Part shown: one piece after another, positions 18,256-27,723 of the stretch
Layout: every line of letters begins with the position of its first letter
How positions within the stretch are numbered: the first letter of the stretch is position 1
Assembly (NCBI RefSeq): GCF_030348505.1
Contig: NZ_JAUCFJ010000002.1
Span: 1,988,001 to 2,052,000, forward strand
Reading direction: 5' to 3'
Length of the DNA stretch: 64,000 nucleotides
From: Lysinibacillus sp. G4S2
GTDB lineage: Bacteria > Bacillota > Bacilli > Bacillales_A > Planococcaceae
Position numbers and translations under genes: made by a program
Notes under the pieces: generated by a model
Seen by the model: only the letters and a program-made list of their open reading frames with translations
Told to the model about the DNA's origin: nothing
Databases searched by the model: none

Positions 18256-18976
18256 TATGACACAAGACGAAGTTAAAAAGAGTTTAGCTGAATTTCCTGT
18301 TGTAATATTACCTTTAGGGGCAACTGAACAACACGGTTACCATTTACCATTAGGTGTAGATATTTACCTCTCCGAATATTTTTCGAAGGAAGTAGCCAAA
18401 GCAACTGGTGCTCTTGTAGCACCAACACTTCCTTTTGGCTATTCATGGGTTTGGCGAGATATTCCTGGAACTATATCGCTACAACAAGATTTAGTAGAAG
18501 CGGTTATCAAAGATGTTGCTCATAGCGTATCACGTTATGGAGGAAAGATGCTTGTTTTAATAAATGGGCATGATTCTAACAACTCATCTATGAAGTATGC
18601 AGTTAGAGAGTTGGAAGATGAGCTTGATATGCCAGTCATTTACCTCTTCTATCCTCGATTGAGTGAAGTAATTAAAGAGGTATGTGATTCTCCAACTTGG
18701 AATGGTATGATTCATGCGTGCGAGTTTGAGACCTCATTAATGCTCCATGTTAATGAAGCACTAGTTGATATGAACAAATCTATTAAGGAATATCCTGACA
18801 CACCAGATCTATACGGAGCATCTACAATTTCACTTGGTGATTTAAGTAAAAGTGGTGTATTCGGAGATCCCACTCTTGCCACAAAAGACAAAGGTAAGAA
18901 GTTGGCAGAAATATTTACTGATAAAATGATTAAACTAGTAAATGAAGGCTATAAAGAATTTGTTATAAGAGAATAA
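18218..18976 (+). CDS. Creatininase family protein
   Basis: About 240-252 residues of the creatininase/MftE fold, binuclear metal amidohydrolases. Visible metal residues: Glu, His and Asp in G-A-T-E-Q-H-G-Y-H-L-P-L-G-V-D, His in N-G-H-D-S-N-N, Glu in C-E-F-E-T-S-L. No recognisable ribosome site precedes any of the candidate ATGs (18218, 18227, 18248, 18257), so translation is probably coupled to the aldolase. Family members cleave cyclic amides or act on lactone-like rings; in this operon it may open or rearrange a ring of the imported compound. Real reaction unknown. Confidence 0.8.
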   Translation: MKLMENQPKLMINMTQDEVKKSLAEFPVVILPLGATEQHGYHLPLGVDIYLSEYFSKEVAKATGALVAPTLPFGYSWVWRDIPGTISLQQDLVEAVIKDVAHSVSRYGGKMLVLINGHDSNNSSMKYAVRELEDELDMPVIYLFYPRLSEVIKEVCDSPTWNGMIHACEFETSLMLHVNEALVDMNKSIKEYPDTPDLYGASTISLGDLSKSGVFGDPTLATKDKGKKLAEIFTDKMIKLVNEGYKEFVIRE

Positions 18977-19500
18977 TAGTGTGCATACAAAAAGACCTTA
19001 GATAAATTTCATTGAAAGAATAAAGCTAACCTTTTACAGTCTTCTAATAACCATACCATCAGTAATTTTGAAAACGGAGCTAGAGCAATCTCTTTTTATC
19101 CGCAATTGTCCCAAATACCAGAAGCTAATAAGCGAATTATATCTACTTCTTAGGAACTTTCTCAGTAAATCTTTTAAAATGCTGACCTTATATTTTTGTT
19201 GTTCCGTCATTAAGCATTTTAATAAAAATAGCCATGTAAGTAGTGACCCCTTAAAGTTAGAGTTTTTATTATACGGCGGATTGGTTGGCATGAGTTCAGT
19301 ATTGCACTGGACTTAAGCCTGCCAATTTTTAATTAATACGTCTGTTATGATAGTATTTGATGTACACCTCAATTTTGTGTTTTAACTCTTCATATGACAA
19401 TAATTCTTCTCCATTGCCGCATTCTCGCAACTTTTAGCTATGATTATTAAAACTTTCTTACAAGTTAGGTAATAAAGGTCATCTCTTATATTTTAGGATG
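18977..19500. other. Intergenic region without a convincing gene
   Basis: Two overlapping frames of 82-85 codons exist on opposite strands at 19034-19316, but neither has a ribosome site or recognisable protein family. The leftward one contains M-T-E-Q-Q-K-Y-K-V, faintly like an IS transposase N-terminus. Looks like decayed sequence. Confidence 0.45.
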
Positions 19501-19509
19501 AACTATATA

Positions 19510-19736
19510 GGTTGATTGGAATAGAGACTGGGCGATTCCTTGAGGATTAACGTCATAGATGAGATCCTGCAGCAAAATGAAGCGGGTAGGGGGACGAAGG
19601 CTAAAAGTATCGCGTCCTGTGATAACGCCTACTGAGCAACCTCGTGTCGCTACATTGCACTGCGCTTACGCACAATAAACATCTGTTGACCCAACACCCC
19701 CAAGAAAGCGCCCAGTCGGAACGGAAATCAACCACA
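19510..19736. repeat. GC-rich dispersed repeat, ends GGTTGATT / AATCAACC
   Basis: Inverted ends GGTTGATTGGAA...GACTGGGCG and CGCCCAGTCGGAACGGAAATCAACC-like sequence enclose about 180 bp with GTCATAGATGAGATCCTGCAG. The right end equals the inner right arm of the MITE at 9325-9536, but the ISL3-type outer termini and target duplication are missing. Confidence 0.7.
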
Positions 19737-19939
19737 CTTAAACAAAGGAAATCCTAGAATAGTCTCAAATTCTCAATTTTTTAATATTTCAGTAATCTTC
19801 TATTCTTTCCATGAATAAAATTGCTAAATAAGTGTAAAAACAAGGCTTTTCGACTTTTATTTACTTACATTGTAAAAAAAGAAGAGAAAAGGCGTTATTG
19901 TGTAAGATTTCTTTTTTTAGCTAGTCAATAAATTTAAGG

Positions 19940-19977
19940 TATGATACATTCAATAAAAACTGAATTATCTAAAAATT
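19940..19977 (+). promoter_or_regulatory. Candidate -10 and CodY box before the muropeptide operon
   Basis: TATGAT at 19940-19945 is a plausible -10. AATTATCTAAAAATT at 19963-19977 matches the CodY consensus AATTTTCWGAAAATT at 13 of 15 positions and would lie just after the start of transcription, a repressing position. CodY represses the dpp operon of B. subtilis, so this fits established knowledge of the homologous operon. Confidence 0.6.
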
Positions 19978-20017
19978 TTATCGAAACATAAAAATGGAGG
20001 TGTGTACCTATAGATGA

Positions 20018-20640
20018 CGCCGTTTTTCGACCTATTGAGCTAAAAAAAGCTTCCATGAGGGAATTAACGCCAGCAATTCGTGAAAATGGTGAGTCATTAA
20101 TTCAAATTGGAGAAGAACATTCTAGGGTTTTTTTTGAGCCAATTTACTATCATCAAAAAATACCAAACAGTTTACAAGCAATTTATTTACGTCAAAGTGC
20201 TTACGAGAAACTAACACAAGCGCTGTTGTTATTGCCTAAAAATTATAGCTTTATCAGAAACGCGAAAGTATGTTGCATTTCCTAGCGCTGATCATGCTCA
20301 TTTTACCCCCCATTTAACAGGTGGAGCGATCGATTTGACACTGGGAGATTTGTCCGGAAATGCTTTGAATCTCGGAACAGCATTTGATGAAATTAGTGAA
20401 AAGTCTGCGACACGCTATTTTGAACAATATCCAGAGGGAAATTGGGAAGCTTGTGTTCATCGACGTCTTTTGTATAACTGTATGACAATGGTTGGGTTTA
20501 CGAATTATTCAGAGGAATGGTGGCATTACGACTTTAATAATGTTTCATGGGCAAGACGTATAGGTGCACATGAAGCTAGTTATGGAGCAGTGAAAGCGGT
20601 TATCCAAGATAATAAAGTAAAGGAGTTTCGATTTTTATGA
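20018..20640 (+). pseudogene. D-alanyl-D-alanine dipeptidase (VanX/M15D) remnant
   Basis: The first frame reads D-D-A-V-F-R-P-I-E-L-K-K-A to L-L-L-L-P-K-N-Y-S-F-I and then runs into a stop at about 20283; the second frame carries the core Y-V-A-F-P-S-A-D-H-A-H-F-T-P-H-L-T-G-G, A-I-D-L-T-L-G-D-L-S-G and E-E-W-W-H-Y-D. Between them the segment that in VanX-type enzymes contains W-D-x-Y-R-P is missing, so there is an internal deletion plus frameshift. The zinc and catalytic residues of the second half survive. First gene of the muropeptide operon; it would have cleaved D-Ala-D-Ala. Confidence 0.8.
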
Positions 20641-21431
20641 AGGTCTATATTAGTGCAGATATTGAAGGAATTACAGGTACAACAGCTTGGAGTGAAACGG
20701 AGCTAAATGCGCCAGATTATCAATTTTTCCAAAAGCAAATGACAAAGGAAGTAGAAGCAGCTATAGAGGGGGCTATTCGTGGTGGGGCAACCGAAATTTT
20801 ACTAAAAGATGCCCATGATTCAGCACGTAATCTTGATATTTCTAATTTGCCAGTAAACTGCAAGGTTATTCGAGGTTGGACGTATGATCCGATGTGTATG
20901 GTTGCGGGGCTTGATAAGAGCTTTGATCGCGCCATTTTTATTGGCTATCACAGTAAAGGCGGAAGTGCAAGGAATCCTTTAGCACATACGCTTTGTGTTT
21001 TTGCTGATGTGAAAATTAATGGTGAGTATGTAAGTGAATTTTTGATTAATACGTACGCGGCTGCTTTACATGGTGTACCGGTGTCATTTGTAAGTGGGGA
21101 CGTAGGGTTAACAGAGGAAATTCAATCTATTAATGACAACATCATCACCTTTGCTACAAAAGAAGGGATAGGAAATGCGACTATTAGCGTGAGTCCACAG
21201 CTGACGATTACGGAAACGAAACGACTTGTGGAGGACTCGATGAAGGTGTCACGTGAAGATTTACAAGTGACATTACCTGAGCGCTTTGTGGTGGAAATCA
21301 TTTATCGGGATCATACACGGGCATATCGAAATTCATTCTATCCGAATGCTACGTTTAAGCCACATAATACAGTGGAATTCGAAACAGATGATTTTTATGA
21401 GGTGCTTCGACTTTTACAGTTCTTAACATAA
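20637..21431 (+). CDS. dppA: D-aminopeptidase DppA (M55)
   Basis: 264-residue zinc D-aminopeptidase of family M55; B. subtilis DppA forms a decameric ring and releases N-terminal D-amino acids, especially from D-Ala peptides. Zinc and catalytic residues are present: Asp8 and Glu10 in S-A-D-I-E-G, His60 in K-D-A-H-D-S, His105 in G-Y-H-S-K-G-G, His117 and Glu134. The ATG overlaps the stop of the broken dipeptidase (ATGA) and has AAAGGAG in front. Cytosolic. Confidence 0.93.
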   Translation: MKVYISADIEGITGTTAWSETELNAPDYQFFQKQMTKEVEAAIEGAIRGGATEILLKDAHDSARNLDISNLPVNCKVIRGWTYDPMCMVAGLDKSFDRAIFIGYHSKGGSARNPLAHTLCVFADVKINGEYVSEFLINTYAAALHGVPVSFVSGDVGLTEEIQSINDNIITFATKEGIGNATISVSPQLTITETKRLVEDSMKVSREDLQVTLPERFVVEIIYRDHTRAYRNSFYPNATFKPHNTVEFETDDFYEVLRLLQFLT

Positions 21432-21454
21432 GTAAAAAAACGGTAGGTGAATGG

Positions 21455-22519
21455 ATGAAAATAAAACATATTGTCGTAGGGAAGGCGGAGGCACCACTTA
21501 TAACACCGTTTAAAACAGCACTAAGAACAGTGCATAGCATTTGTAATATTGCTGTCTATGTTCACACGGATGATGGGCAAATAGGCATCGGTGAAGCAGC
21601 ACCAACGGCAGCTATTACTGGTGAAACATTAGGGTCTATTTCGCACGCTATAGAAGAGTATATAAAGCCAGCCATTATCGGAATGGATATTGAGGAAATG
21701 ACAGAGATTATGGCGCGAATCGACAGCAGTATTTATCAAAATACGAGTGCTAAAGCCGCTGTAGATATGGCGATTTATGATTTATTTGCGAAACACTATC
21801 AAGCACCTCTGTATAAATTATTAGGGGGATATCGCAAAGAATTAGTAACGGATATTACGATTAGTGTCAATGATACTGACGAAATGGTGAAGGATAGTAT
21901 AGCAGCAGTGCAGCGGGGTTTTCATATTTTAAAAATCAAGGTTGGCAAAGATCCAGTAGGTGATGTGGCACGAGTTGTTGCCATTCGTGATGCAGTTGGA
22001 CACGCCATAACTTTACGAGTTGATGCGAATCAGGGGTGGACACCGAAGCAAGCTGTACAAATTATTCGTGCACTTGAAGATGCAGGTGCAAATGTTGAAT
22101 TGGTTGAGCAGCCTGTTCATTGTCATGATCTTGCGGGAATGCAATTCGTGACGGCCCATACTTTGACAAATATTTTGGCAGATGAAAGTGTTTTCTCAGC
22201 AAAAGACGCCTATACAATTATTGAAAAGCGAGCTGCGGATTTGATTAATATTAAACTCATGAAAACAGGGGGCATTTATCAAGCACAGAAAATTTGTCAC
22301 ATTGCAGAGGCAAACGACATACCATGCATGATTGGCTGTATGCTTGAGACGAAAATTAGCGTAAGTGCCGCTGCACATTTTGCCGCATCTCAGAAAAATA
22401 TCACGATGGTAGATTTAGACGGACCAAGTTTATGTTTGAAAGATCCTATTTCAGGTGGTCCCATATTTGAAAATGATCGAATTAGGATGACGGATGCAGT
22501 TGGAATAGGATTTTCATAA
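21455..22519 (+). CDS. ykfB: L-Ala-D/L-Glu epimerase (YkfB-like, enolase superfamily)
   Basis: 354-residue member of the muconate-lactonising subgroup. It epimerises L-Ala-D-Glu, released from murein peptides, to L-Ala-L-Glu, which ordinary peptidases can cut. Catalytic Lys160 and Lys162 (L-K-I-K-V-G-K), metal ligands Asp190 (D-A-N-Q-G-W), Glu218 (V-E-Q-P) and Asp243 (A-D-E-S), second base Lys267 (I-K-L-M-K). Position between dppA and the transporter supports the assignment. Confidence 0.9.
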   Translation: MKIKHIVVGKAEAPLITPFKTALRTVHSICNIAVYVHTDDGQIGIGEAAPTAAITGETLGSISHAIEEYIKPAIIGMDIEEMTEIMARIDSSIYQNTSAKAAVDMAIYDLFAKHYQAPLYKLLGGYRKELVTDITISVNDTDEMVKDSIAAVQRGFHILKIKVGKDPVGDVARVVAIRDAVGHAITLRVDANQGWTPKQAVQIIRALEDAGANVELVEQPVHCHDLAGMQFVTAHTLTNILADESVFSAKDAYTIIEKRAADLINIKLMKTGGIYQAQKICHIAEANDIPCMIGCMLETKISVSAAAHFAASQKNITMVDLDGPSLCLKDPISGGPIFENDRIRMTDAVGIGFS

Positions 22520-22523
22520 TAAA

Positions 22524-22705
22524 GTGAAACTTCAATCACAGGGGTTTCCTCATCCCCACTGATTGTTAGTCTTCACCAATCGGGCATTTACGGGCAGTTT
22601 ATCTCCCATATATATTTTTGGTTTCAGGAAGGAGTCTTGTACCAGATGCTTCGCTTTCGGTACAGAAAATATTACTGCCCGTTACTGCTGGATAAAAAGA
22701 TTACT
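22524..22705. repeat. Intergenic hairpins and repeat between ykfB and dppE
   Basis: CAATCACAGGGG...CCCCACTGATTG forms a stem like the one at 57016-57046. It is followed by ACGGGCAGT and ACTGCCCGT arms about 60 bp apart, enclosing CTTCGCTTTCGGTACAG, a fragment of the GC-rich dispersed module. Could reduce read-through or stabilise the mRNA of the binding protein. Confidence 0.55.
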
Positions 22706-22719
22706 AGGGAGGGTTGTTT

Positions 22720-24546
22720 ATGATGAAAAAGTATTGGTTGCTTTTCGCGTGTCTTGTTGTAATGCTTTGTGCAGCATGTAGTGATGATTCTTCAAATGAA
22801 AAAAAATCAGAGTATCGCGTTGTTTATTCGGGGGAAATAAAAACGTTAAATTACTTAAAGACCTCTGAAACGAATGAGTTTGCTGTGGCAGCGAACTTAG
22901 TCGATGGATTAATTGAATATGATAAGTATGGTGTCGTGCAACCAGGTTTAGCCAAAGAATGGTCATCAAATGAAGATGCGACAGTTTGGACATTCAAGCT
23001 CCGTGACGACGCAAAATGGGTTACCCATGATGGTAAAGAGTATGCGGATGTTGTTGCCCAAGATTTTGTAGATGGCTTACATTATGTGCTTGATGCAAAA
23101 AATGAATCATCGACAGCTTGGATAGCTACTGTTGTCAAAAATGGGGAAGCCTTCTATAACGGTGAGATGACAGACTTTACGAAGGTAGGGATAAAGGCAG
23201 TAGATAAACATACAGTAGAATATACTTTAGAAACGCCTACACCTTATTTCCTTTCTATGTTGAATTATGTTTGTTTCTTCCCGGTTAACGGAAAGTTTAT
23301 AGAAGAAAAAGGAGATAGCTTTGGTACAACTCGTGAAAATTTCCTATATAACGGATCCTTTATTTTAGATAAATTTGAACCGCAAAATGAGCGAGTACTT
23401 GTAAAAAATGATAAGTATTGGGATAAAAACAATGTACTGATTGATCGTATTCGCTATAAATACAATAAAGAAGCGGCTACAGTGGCACCGGAATTATTTT
23501 TACGAGGAGAAATTGATTCAGCTAGTATTCCAACTTCTATCATAGATGAGTGGTTTAAAGATGAGAAGAAAAAATCTCAAATTCGTCAAACACAAAACAA
23601 CTTCTATACGTATTTCTATGCTTTAAACTTTAATCCGCAATTTGATGCAGAATACGAGCCTGAAAATTGGAAAAAAGCGGTCAACAATAAAGATTTCCGA
23701 AAATCGCTATTCCATGCATTCGATCGTGAATCTGCAATGCTAACTTTAGAGCCTTATAATCCAAAAGATTTGCTGAGCAACACGATTACTCCTAAAAACT
23801 TTGTGAATGTAGAGGGCGTTGACTATACGCAATTAGCGCCATTCGCTGACATTTCAAAAAATGACAGTTTTAACAAGGAGATGGCATCACAATATAAGGA
23901 AAAAGCGAAAAAAGCTCTAGAAGGAAAAGTAACTTTCCCAGTAAAAGTGTTAATGCCTTATAATTCTGGTTTGCCAGATTGGGCAAATCGTTCACAAGTG
24001 GTTGAACAGCAGATTGAAAAATTATTAGGTGTTGATTATGTAGACATTATCATTGAGGCCGGACCATCAACAGGCTTTTTAGCAGAGGTTCGTAAACCAG
24101 GTAAATTTGCGTTACTTGAAGCAAACTGGGGTCCAGACTATGCTGATCCTTCAACGTATACGGATCCATTCACTGCAGACGGTACTTATAATAAACCAGA
24201 GCTAGCTGAAGGTTATACAGAGGCAAATGGAAAATCAAAATATCAAAATTTAGTGGACGAAGCAAAGGCGACGATCGATATAGCAAAACGTTACGAACTG
24301 TTTGCCAAAGCGGAAGCCTTCTTAATTGATGAAGCATTTGTTATCCCTTATTCAGTAGGGGGTAGCGGCTATGTTGCTTCGAAATTAAATCCATTTGAGG
24401 CTCAATATTCTCCATTTGGTGTGACTTCCGAGAAATTTAAAGGTCAGCGAGTTTTAGAAAAACCGATGAGTAACGAGGAGTTTAAAGAAGCTTTAGCGAA
24501 GTGGGAGCAGGAACGTGCGGATGCGTTAGCTAAAGCAGCAAAATAA
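22720..24546 (+). CDS. dppE: Oligopeptide/muropeptide ABC transporter substrate-binding lipoprotein
   Basis: 608-residue OppA/DppE-type binding protein (SBP family 5). Signal peptide M-M-K-K-Y-W-L-L-F-A-C-L-V-V with predicted lipidated Cys20 in M-L-C-A-A-C; the -3 position is Cys where Leu is usual. Family marks: L-V-D-G-L-I-E-Y-D, L-A-K-E-W-S-S-N-E-D-A-T-V-W-T-F-K-L-R, and N-W-G-P-D-Y-A-D-P near 470. It captures peptides outside the membrane for DppBCDF. The frame opens at a TTG, but GGGAGGG fits the ATG at 22720. Located between ykfB and the permeases, so muropeptides are the likely cargo. Confidence 0.92.
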   Translation: MMKKYWLLFACLVVMLCAACSDDSSNEKKSEYRVVYSGEIKTLNYLKTSETNEFAVAANLVDGLIEYDKYGVVQPGLAKEWSSNEDATVWTFKLRDDAKWVTHDGKEYADVVAQDFVDGLHYVLDAKNESSTAWIATVVKNGEAFYNGEMTDFTKVGIKAVDKHTVEYTLETPTPYFLSMLNYVCFFPVNGKFIEEKGDSFGTTRENFLYNGSFILDKFEPQNERVLVKNDKYWDKNNVLIDRIRYKYNKEAATVAPELFLRGEIDSASIPTSIIDEWFKDEKKKSQIRQTQNNFYTYFYALNFNPQFDAEYEPENWKKAVNNKDFRKSLFHAFDRESAMLTLEPYNPKDLLSNTITPKNFVNVEGVDYTQLAPFADISKNDSFNKEMASQYKEKAKKALEGKVTFPVKVLMPYNSGLPDWANRSQVVEQQIEKLLGVDYVDIIIEAGPSTGFLAEVRKPGKFALLEANWGPDYADPSTYTDPFTADGTYNKPELAEGYTEANGKSKYQNLVDEAKATIDIAKRYELFAKAEAFLIDEAFVIPYSVGGSGYVASKLNPFEAQYSPFGVTSEKFKGQRVLEKPMSNEEFKEALAKWEQERADALAKAAK

Positions 24547-24666
24547 TGGGAAACTACGATCGTTGGAGGTCGCTTCCCTCAATGATTACCAATCGGGCTT
24601 TCGGGTAGTTAACGCTGAAAAAACATTGATCATTGCTACATTCAAGATAAAGCGGTAAGTAATTAT

Positions 24667-24710
24667 AAAGGAGATACCGAAATAGAATAGTCGGCATCTC
24701 CTTTAGTCTT
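24667..24710 (+). terminator. Intra-operon hairpin between dppE and dppB
   Basis: AAAGGAGATACCGA pairs with TCGGCATCTCCTTT around 10 nt, followed by AGTCTTTCTG, only mildly T-rich. Likely a partial terminator or processing site giving more binding protein than permease. Confidence 0.6.
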
Positions 24711-24733
24711 TCTGAAAAAGGAGGGATGATTTG

Positions 24734-25678
24734 ATGCTGTGGTATATAGGAAAACGGTTATTACAATCAATTTTAACACTTTTTATTATTATCACGATTG
24801 TTTTTTCTTTATTACGTTTAATGCCAGAAGAAGGTTATTTAGGGGCAGCAGCGGATAAAATGTCACCTGCACAACAAGAGATCTATTTAACGAATTTAGG
24901 TTTACGTGATCCGTTGCTTGTACAATTGGGGAATTTTTACGCTAATCTGTTTCAAGGTGATTTAGGTAAATCCGTTACATATCGGACAGATGTACCAGTT
25001 GTCACGATTATTGCAGATAAGATTATGTATTCCTTGCTATTTGGTCTAGGTGCGGTTGCACTATCTCTTTTAATTGGGGTTCCGCTCGGAATAATGATGG
25101 CCCAGATGAAGGGACGCTGGCTGGACCGCTTAGGAACCGGCTATATAGTCGTTGTTGTTGCAGTGCCAGCTGCCGTTTACTATTTAGTCATTCAAATGTA
25201 CATTACAGAAATTTTTCATTTACCAATGCTTTTTGATGAGTATAATCCCATTACTTGGATTTTACCACTAACTTCAATGGCGTTAGCACCGACTGCCTCC
25301 TATGCCATGTGGATGCGGCGTTACATGGTGGATGAACTAAACAAAGATTATATTAAGCTAGCACGAGCAAAAGGCGTTAAAGAGCGTACATTAATGTTTA
25401 AACATGTACTACGAAACGCTTTTATTCCGATGGCACAATATTTACCCGCAACTATTCTTTTTACCATTACAGGTTCCATCTACATTGAATCCTTATATTC
25501 CATTCCTGGGATGGGGGGCTTACTCGTAGATGCTATCCAGCGCCAGGATAATACGATTGTGCAAGGCTTAGTGCTTGTGTTCTCTTCACTTGGAATTATC
25601 GGACTCATTTTAGGTGATATAGCAATGGCCCTTGTTGATCCACGGATTAAATTGGGGAAAGGGGAGAGTGTACGTTAA
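24734..25678 (+). CDS. dppB: Peptide ABC transporter permease DppB
   Basis: 314-residue inner permease with six hydrophobic segments and the BPD signature A-R-A-K-G-V-K-E-R-T-L-M-F-K-H-V-L-R-N-A-F near residues 209-229, which contacts the ATPases. ATG at 24734 follows GGAGGG; the TTG one codon earlier is less likely. Its TAA overlaps the ATG of the next permease (TAATG). Confidence 0.92.
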   Translation: MLWYIGKRLLQSILTLFIIITIVFSLLRLMPEEGYLGAAADKMSPAQQEIYLTNLGLRDPLLVQLGNFYANLFQGDLGKSVTYRTDVPVVTIIADKIMYSLLFGLGAVALSLLIGVPLGIMMAQMKGRWLDRLGTGYIVVVVAVPAAVYYLVIQMYITEIFHLPMLFDEYNPITWILPLTSMALAPTASYAMWMRRYMVDELNKDYIKLARAKGVKERTLMFKHVLRNAFIPMAQYLPATILFTITGSIYIESLYSIPGMGGLLVDAIQRQDNTIVQGLVLVFSSLGIIGLILGDIAMALVDPRIKLGKGESVR

Positions 25679-26652
25679 TGGGGATGTATTCAGAAGAAAT
25701 TAACAATATTTCAAACAAATCACGTGAAACTTTGTTCGAATTTGCGGAAGTAGATGAACGTCAAGCTGAAGAAACAGCCTATTCTAATTACTCCTATTGG
25801 CGTTCCACATGGAAATCCTTTTTGAAAAATCGCATCGCTGTCTTTTTATTAGTTGGCGTGCTTATTATCGTAACCTTTACCATTTTACAACCTTATTTAC
25901 CAGGGCAAAAATCACCTACTGAAATTTACATCGATGAGCAGACAGGTCTCCAAGCACGTAATATTGCTCCAAACGCTGAGTTTTGGTTTGGGACAAATTC
26001 CATTGGGCAGGATTTATGGTCCCGTATTTGGGCAGGGACAAGGACCTCGTTATTTATTGGCTGTGTCGTTGCTTTAGTAGAGGCTATCGTCGGTATTACG
26101 ATCGGTACGCTTTGGGGCTTTTCCCGGAAATTAGAGTTACCTATCACGCAGCTTTACAACGTCGTTGATAACATACCGACGACTATCGTACTTATTTTAA
26201 TGTCCTATATTTTGCGACCAAGTATTTCGACTATCATTATTGCCATGTGTATTACCGGCTGGGTAGAAATGGCAAGGTTTATACGCAATCAAATTGTAAT
26301 TTTACGTGATCGTGAATATAACTTAGCCTCAAAATGTTTAGGAACACCTGATTATCGCATTATTTTAAAAAATCTATTACCCTATCTTATTTCGGTCATT
26401 ATGTTACGAATGAGTCTGGCCATACCGTTTGCTATTGGCTCTGAAGTATTTTTAACTTACATCGGCTTAGGACTGCCGATTAGTGAACCGTCTTTAGGAA
26501 ATTTAATCAATGAAGGACGCGTATTAATGATGTCTCCAGATTTACGATATCAGCTCATTTTTCCAAGTATTGTATTAAGTGTCATTACGATTGCATTTTA
26601 TATTATAGGAAACTCATTTGCAGATGCAGCAGATCCGAAAAATCACGTTTAA
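25678..26652 (+). CDS. dppC: Peptide ABC transporter permease DppC
   Basis: 324-residue permease. Cytoplasmic N-terminal extension, W-K-S-F-L-K-N-R-I-A-V as in OppC-type proteins, then F-G-T-N-S-I-G-Q-D-L-W-S-R-I-W-A-G-T-R-T-S-L-F and six membrane segments; the coupling loop is S-K-C-L-G-T-P-D-Y-R-I-I-L-K-N-L-L-P. Partner of DppB. An in-frame ATG two codons in is an alternative start. Confidence 0.92.
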   Translation: MGMYSEEINNISNKSRETLFEFAEVDERQAEETAYSNYSYWRSTWKSFLKNRIAVFLLVGVLIIVTFTILQPYLPGQKSPTEIYIDEQTGLQARNIAPNAEFWFGTNSIGQDLWSRIWAGTRTSLFIGCVVALVEAIVGITIGTLWGFSRKLELPITQLYNVVDNIPTTIVLILMSYILRPSISTIIIAMCITGWVEMARFIRNQIVILRDREYNLASKCLGTPDYRIILKNLLPYLISVIMLRMSLAIPFAIGSEVFLTYIGLGLPISEPSLGNLINEGRVLMMSPDLRYQLIFPSIVLSVITIAFYIIGNSFADAADPKNHV

Positions 26653-26667
26653 AGGGGGATGTTGGAA

Positions 26668-27723
26668 GTGACACAAACTCAAACACGTATTTTAACTATT
26701 CATAACCTAGTCATTAAATTTACACTTCGTGGCAGAGTGCTAACAGCCATTCGTAATATTTCCCTTGATTTGTACAAAGGTGAAAGTCTTGCAATCGTTG
26801 GTGAATCTGGCTCAGGAAAATCAGTGCTGATGAAATCAATCATGGGCTTACTTGATAAAAATGGCTACATTGATCAGGGGGAAATCATCTACAATGACCG
26901 GGATTTAGCACAGTTTAAAACCGAGCAGGAGTGGTTAAGTATTCGTGGAAAAGAAGTGGCCATGGTGACACAGGATCCAATGACATCATTAAATCCACTT
27001 AAAACGATTGGCAAGCAAATTGAGGAATGTGTTATTTTACATCAGAATTTAAAGGGCAAAGCAGCATTCGAAGAAACGTTGAAATTGTTAAAAGATGTTG
27101 GTATTCACGATGTGGAAAAGCGTTATAAACAATATCCTCACGAATTTTCAGGCGGCATGCGTCAACGAATTGTAATAGCCATTGCGCTAGCATGTAAGCC
27201 TAAGATCTTAATTTGTGATGAACCAACAACTGCATTAGACGTAACAATCCAAGCACAAATTTTGCAGCTTTTAAAAAATCTTCAAGAAAAATATGGACTA
27301 ACAACCGTTTATATCACGCATGATTTAGGCGTTGTAGCGAAGGTTGCTGACCGTATTGCAGTCATGTATGCAGGTGATGTCATCGAAATAGGGAAGACGC
27401 ATGAAATTTTCTTTAATGGCAAGCATCCCTATACATGGGCACTCATTTCTTCATTACCGCAACTAGGTTCAAAAGGGGAGCAGCTTTATTCTATTAAGGG
27501 TACTCCACCAAATCTTTTTCAAGAGATTAAAGGAGATGCTTTTGCACCTCGCAATCAATATGCGTTAAAGATTGATTTTGTGGAACGTCCGCCATTTTTT
27601 CAGGTGAGTGACACACATTTTGCTCGTACATGGCTATTAGATCCACTCGCTCCTAAAGTAGAGCCTCCTGAAGCGTTGCAAGCATTTTTCGAAGAAGGGA
27701 GACGATACGCGCATGAGTCATAA
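26668..27723 (+). CDS. dppD: Peptide ABC transporter ATPase DppD
   Basis: 351-residue ATPase. Walker A G-E-S-G-S-G-K-S, signature F-S-G-G-M-R-Q-R, Walker [13 protein letters not shown], switch His in Y-I-T-H-D-L-G-V-V, and the C-terminal oligopeptide-transporter extension ([15 protein letters not shown]). The usual C-x-C cluster in that extension is not seen. GTG at 26668 is 9 bases behind AAAGGGGG; the ATG nine bases earlier touches the site. Overlaps dppF by 11 bases. Confidence 0.9.
   Translation: MTQTQTRILTIHNLVIKFTLRGRVLTAIRNISLDLYKGESLAIVGESGSGKSVLMKSIMGLLDKNGYIDQGEIIYNDRDLAQFKTEQEWLSIRGKEVAMVTQDPMTSLNPLKTIGKQIEECVILHQNLKGKAAFEETLKLLKDVGIHDVEKRYKQYPHEFSGGMRQRIVIAIALACKPKILICDEPTTALDVTIQAQILQLLKNLQEKYGLTTVYITHDLGVVAKVADRIAVMYAGDVIEIGKTHEIFFNGKHPYTWALISSLPQLGSKGEQLYSIKGTPPNLFQEIKGDAFAPRNQYALKIDFVERPPFFQVSDTHFARTWLLDPLAPKVEPPEALQAFFEEGRRYAHES

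Noticed and set aside
19034-19316. Two overlapping ORFs of 82-85 codons on opposite strands
   Set aside because: No ribosome site on either strand; faint IS-like N-terminus only; not enough to call a gene or transposase.
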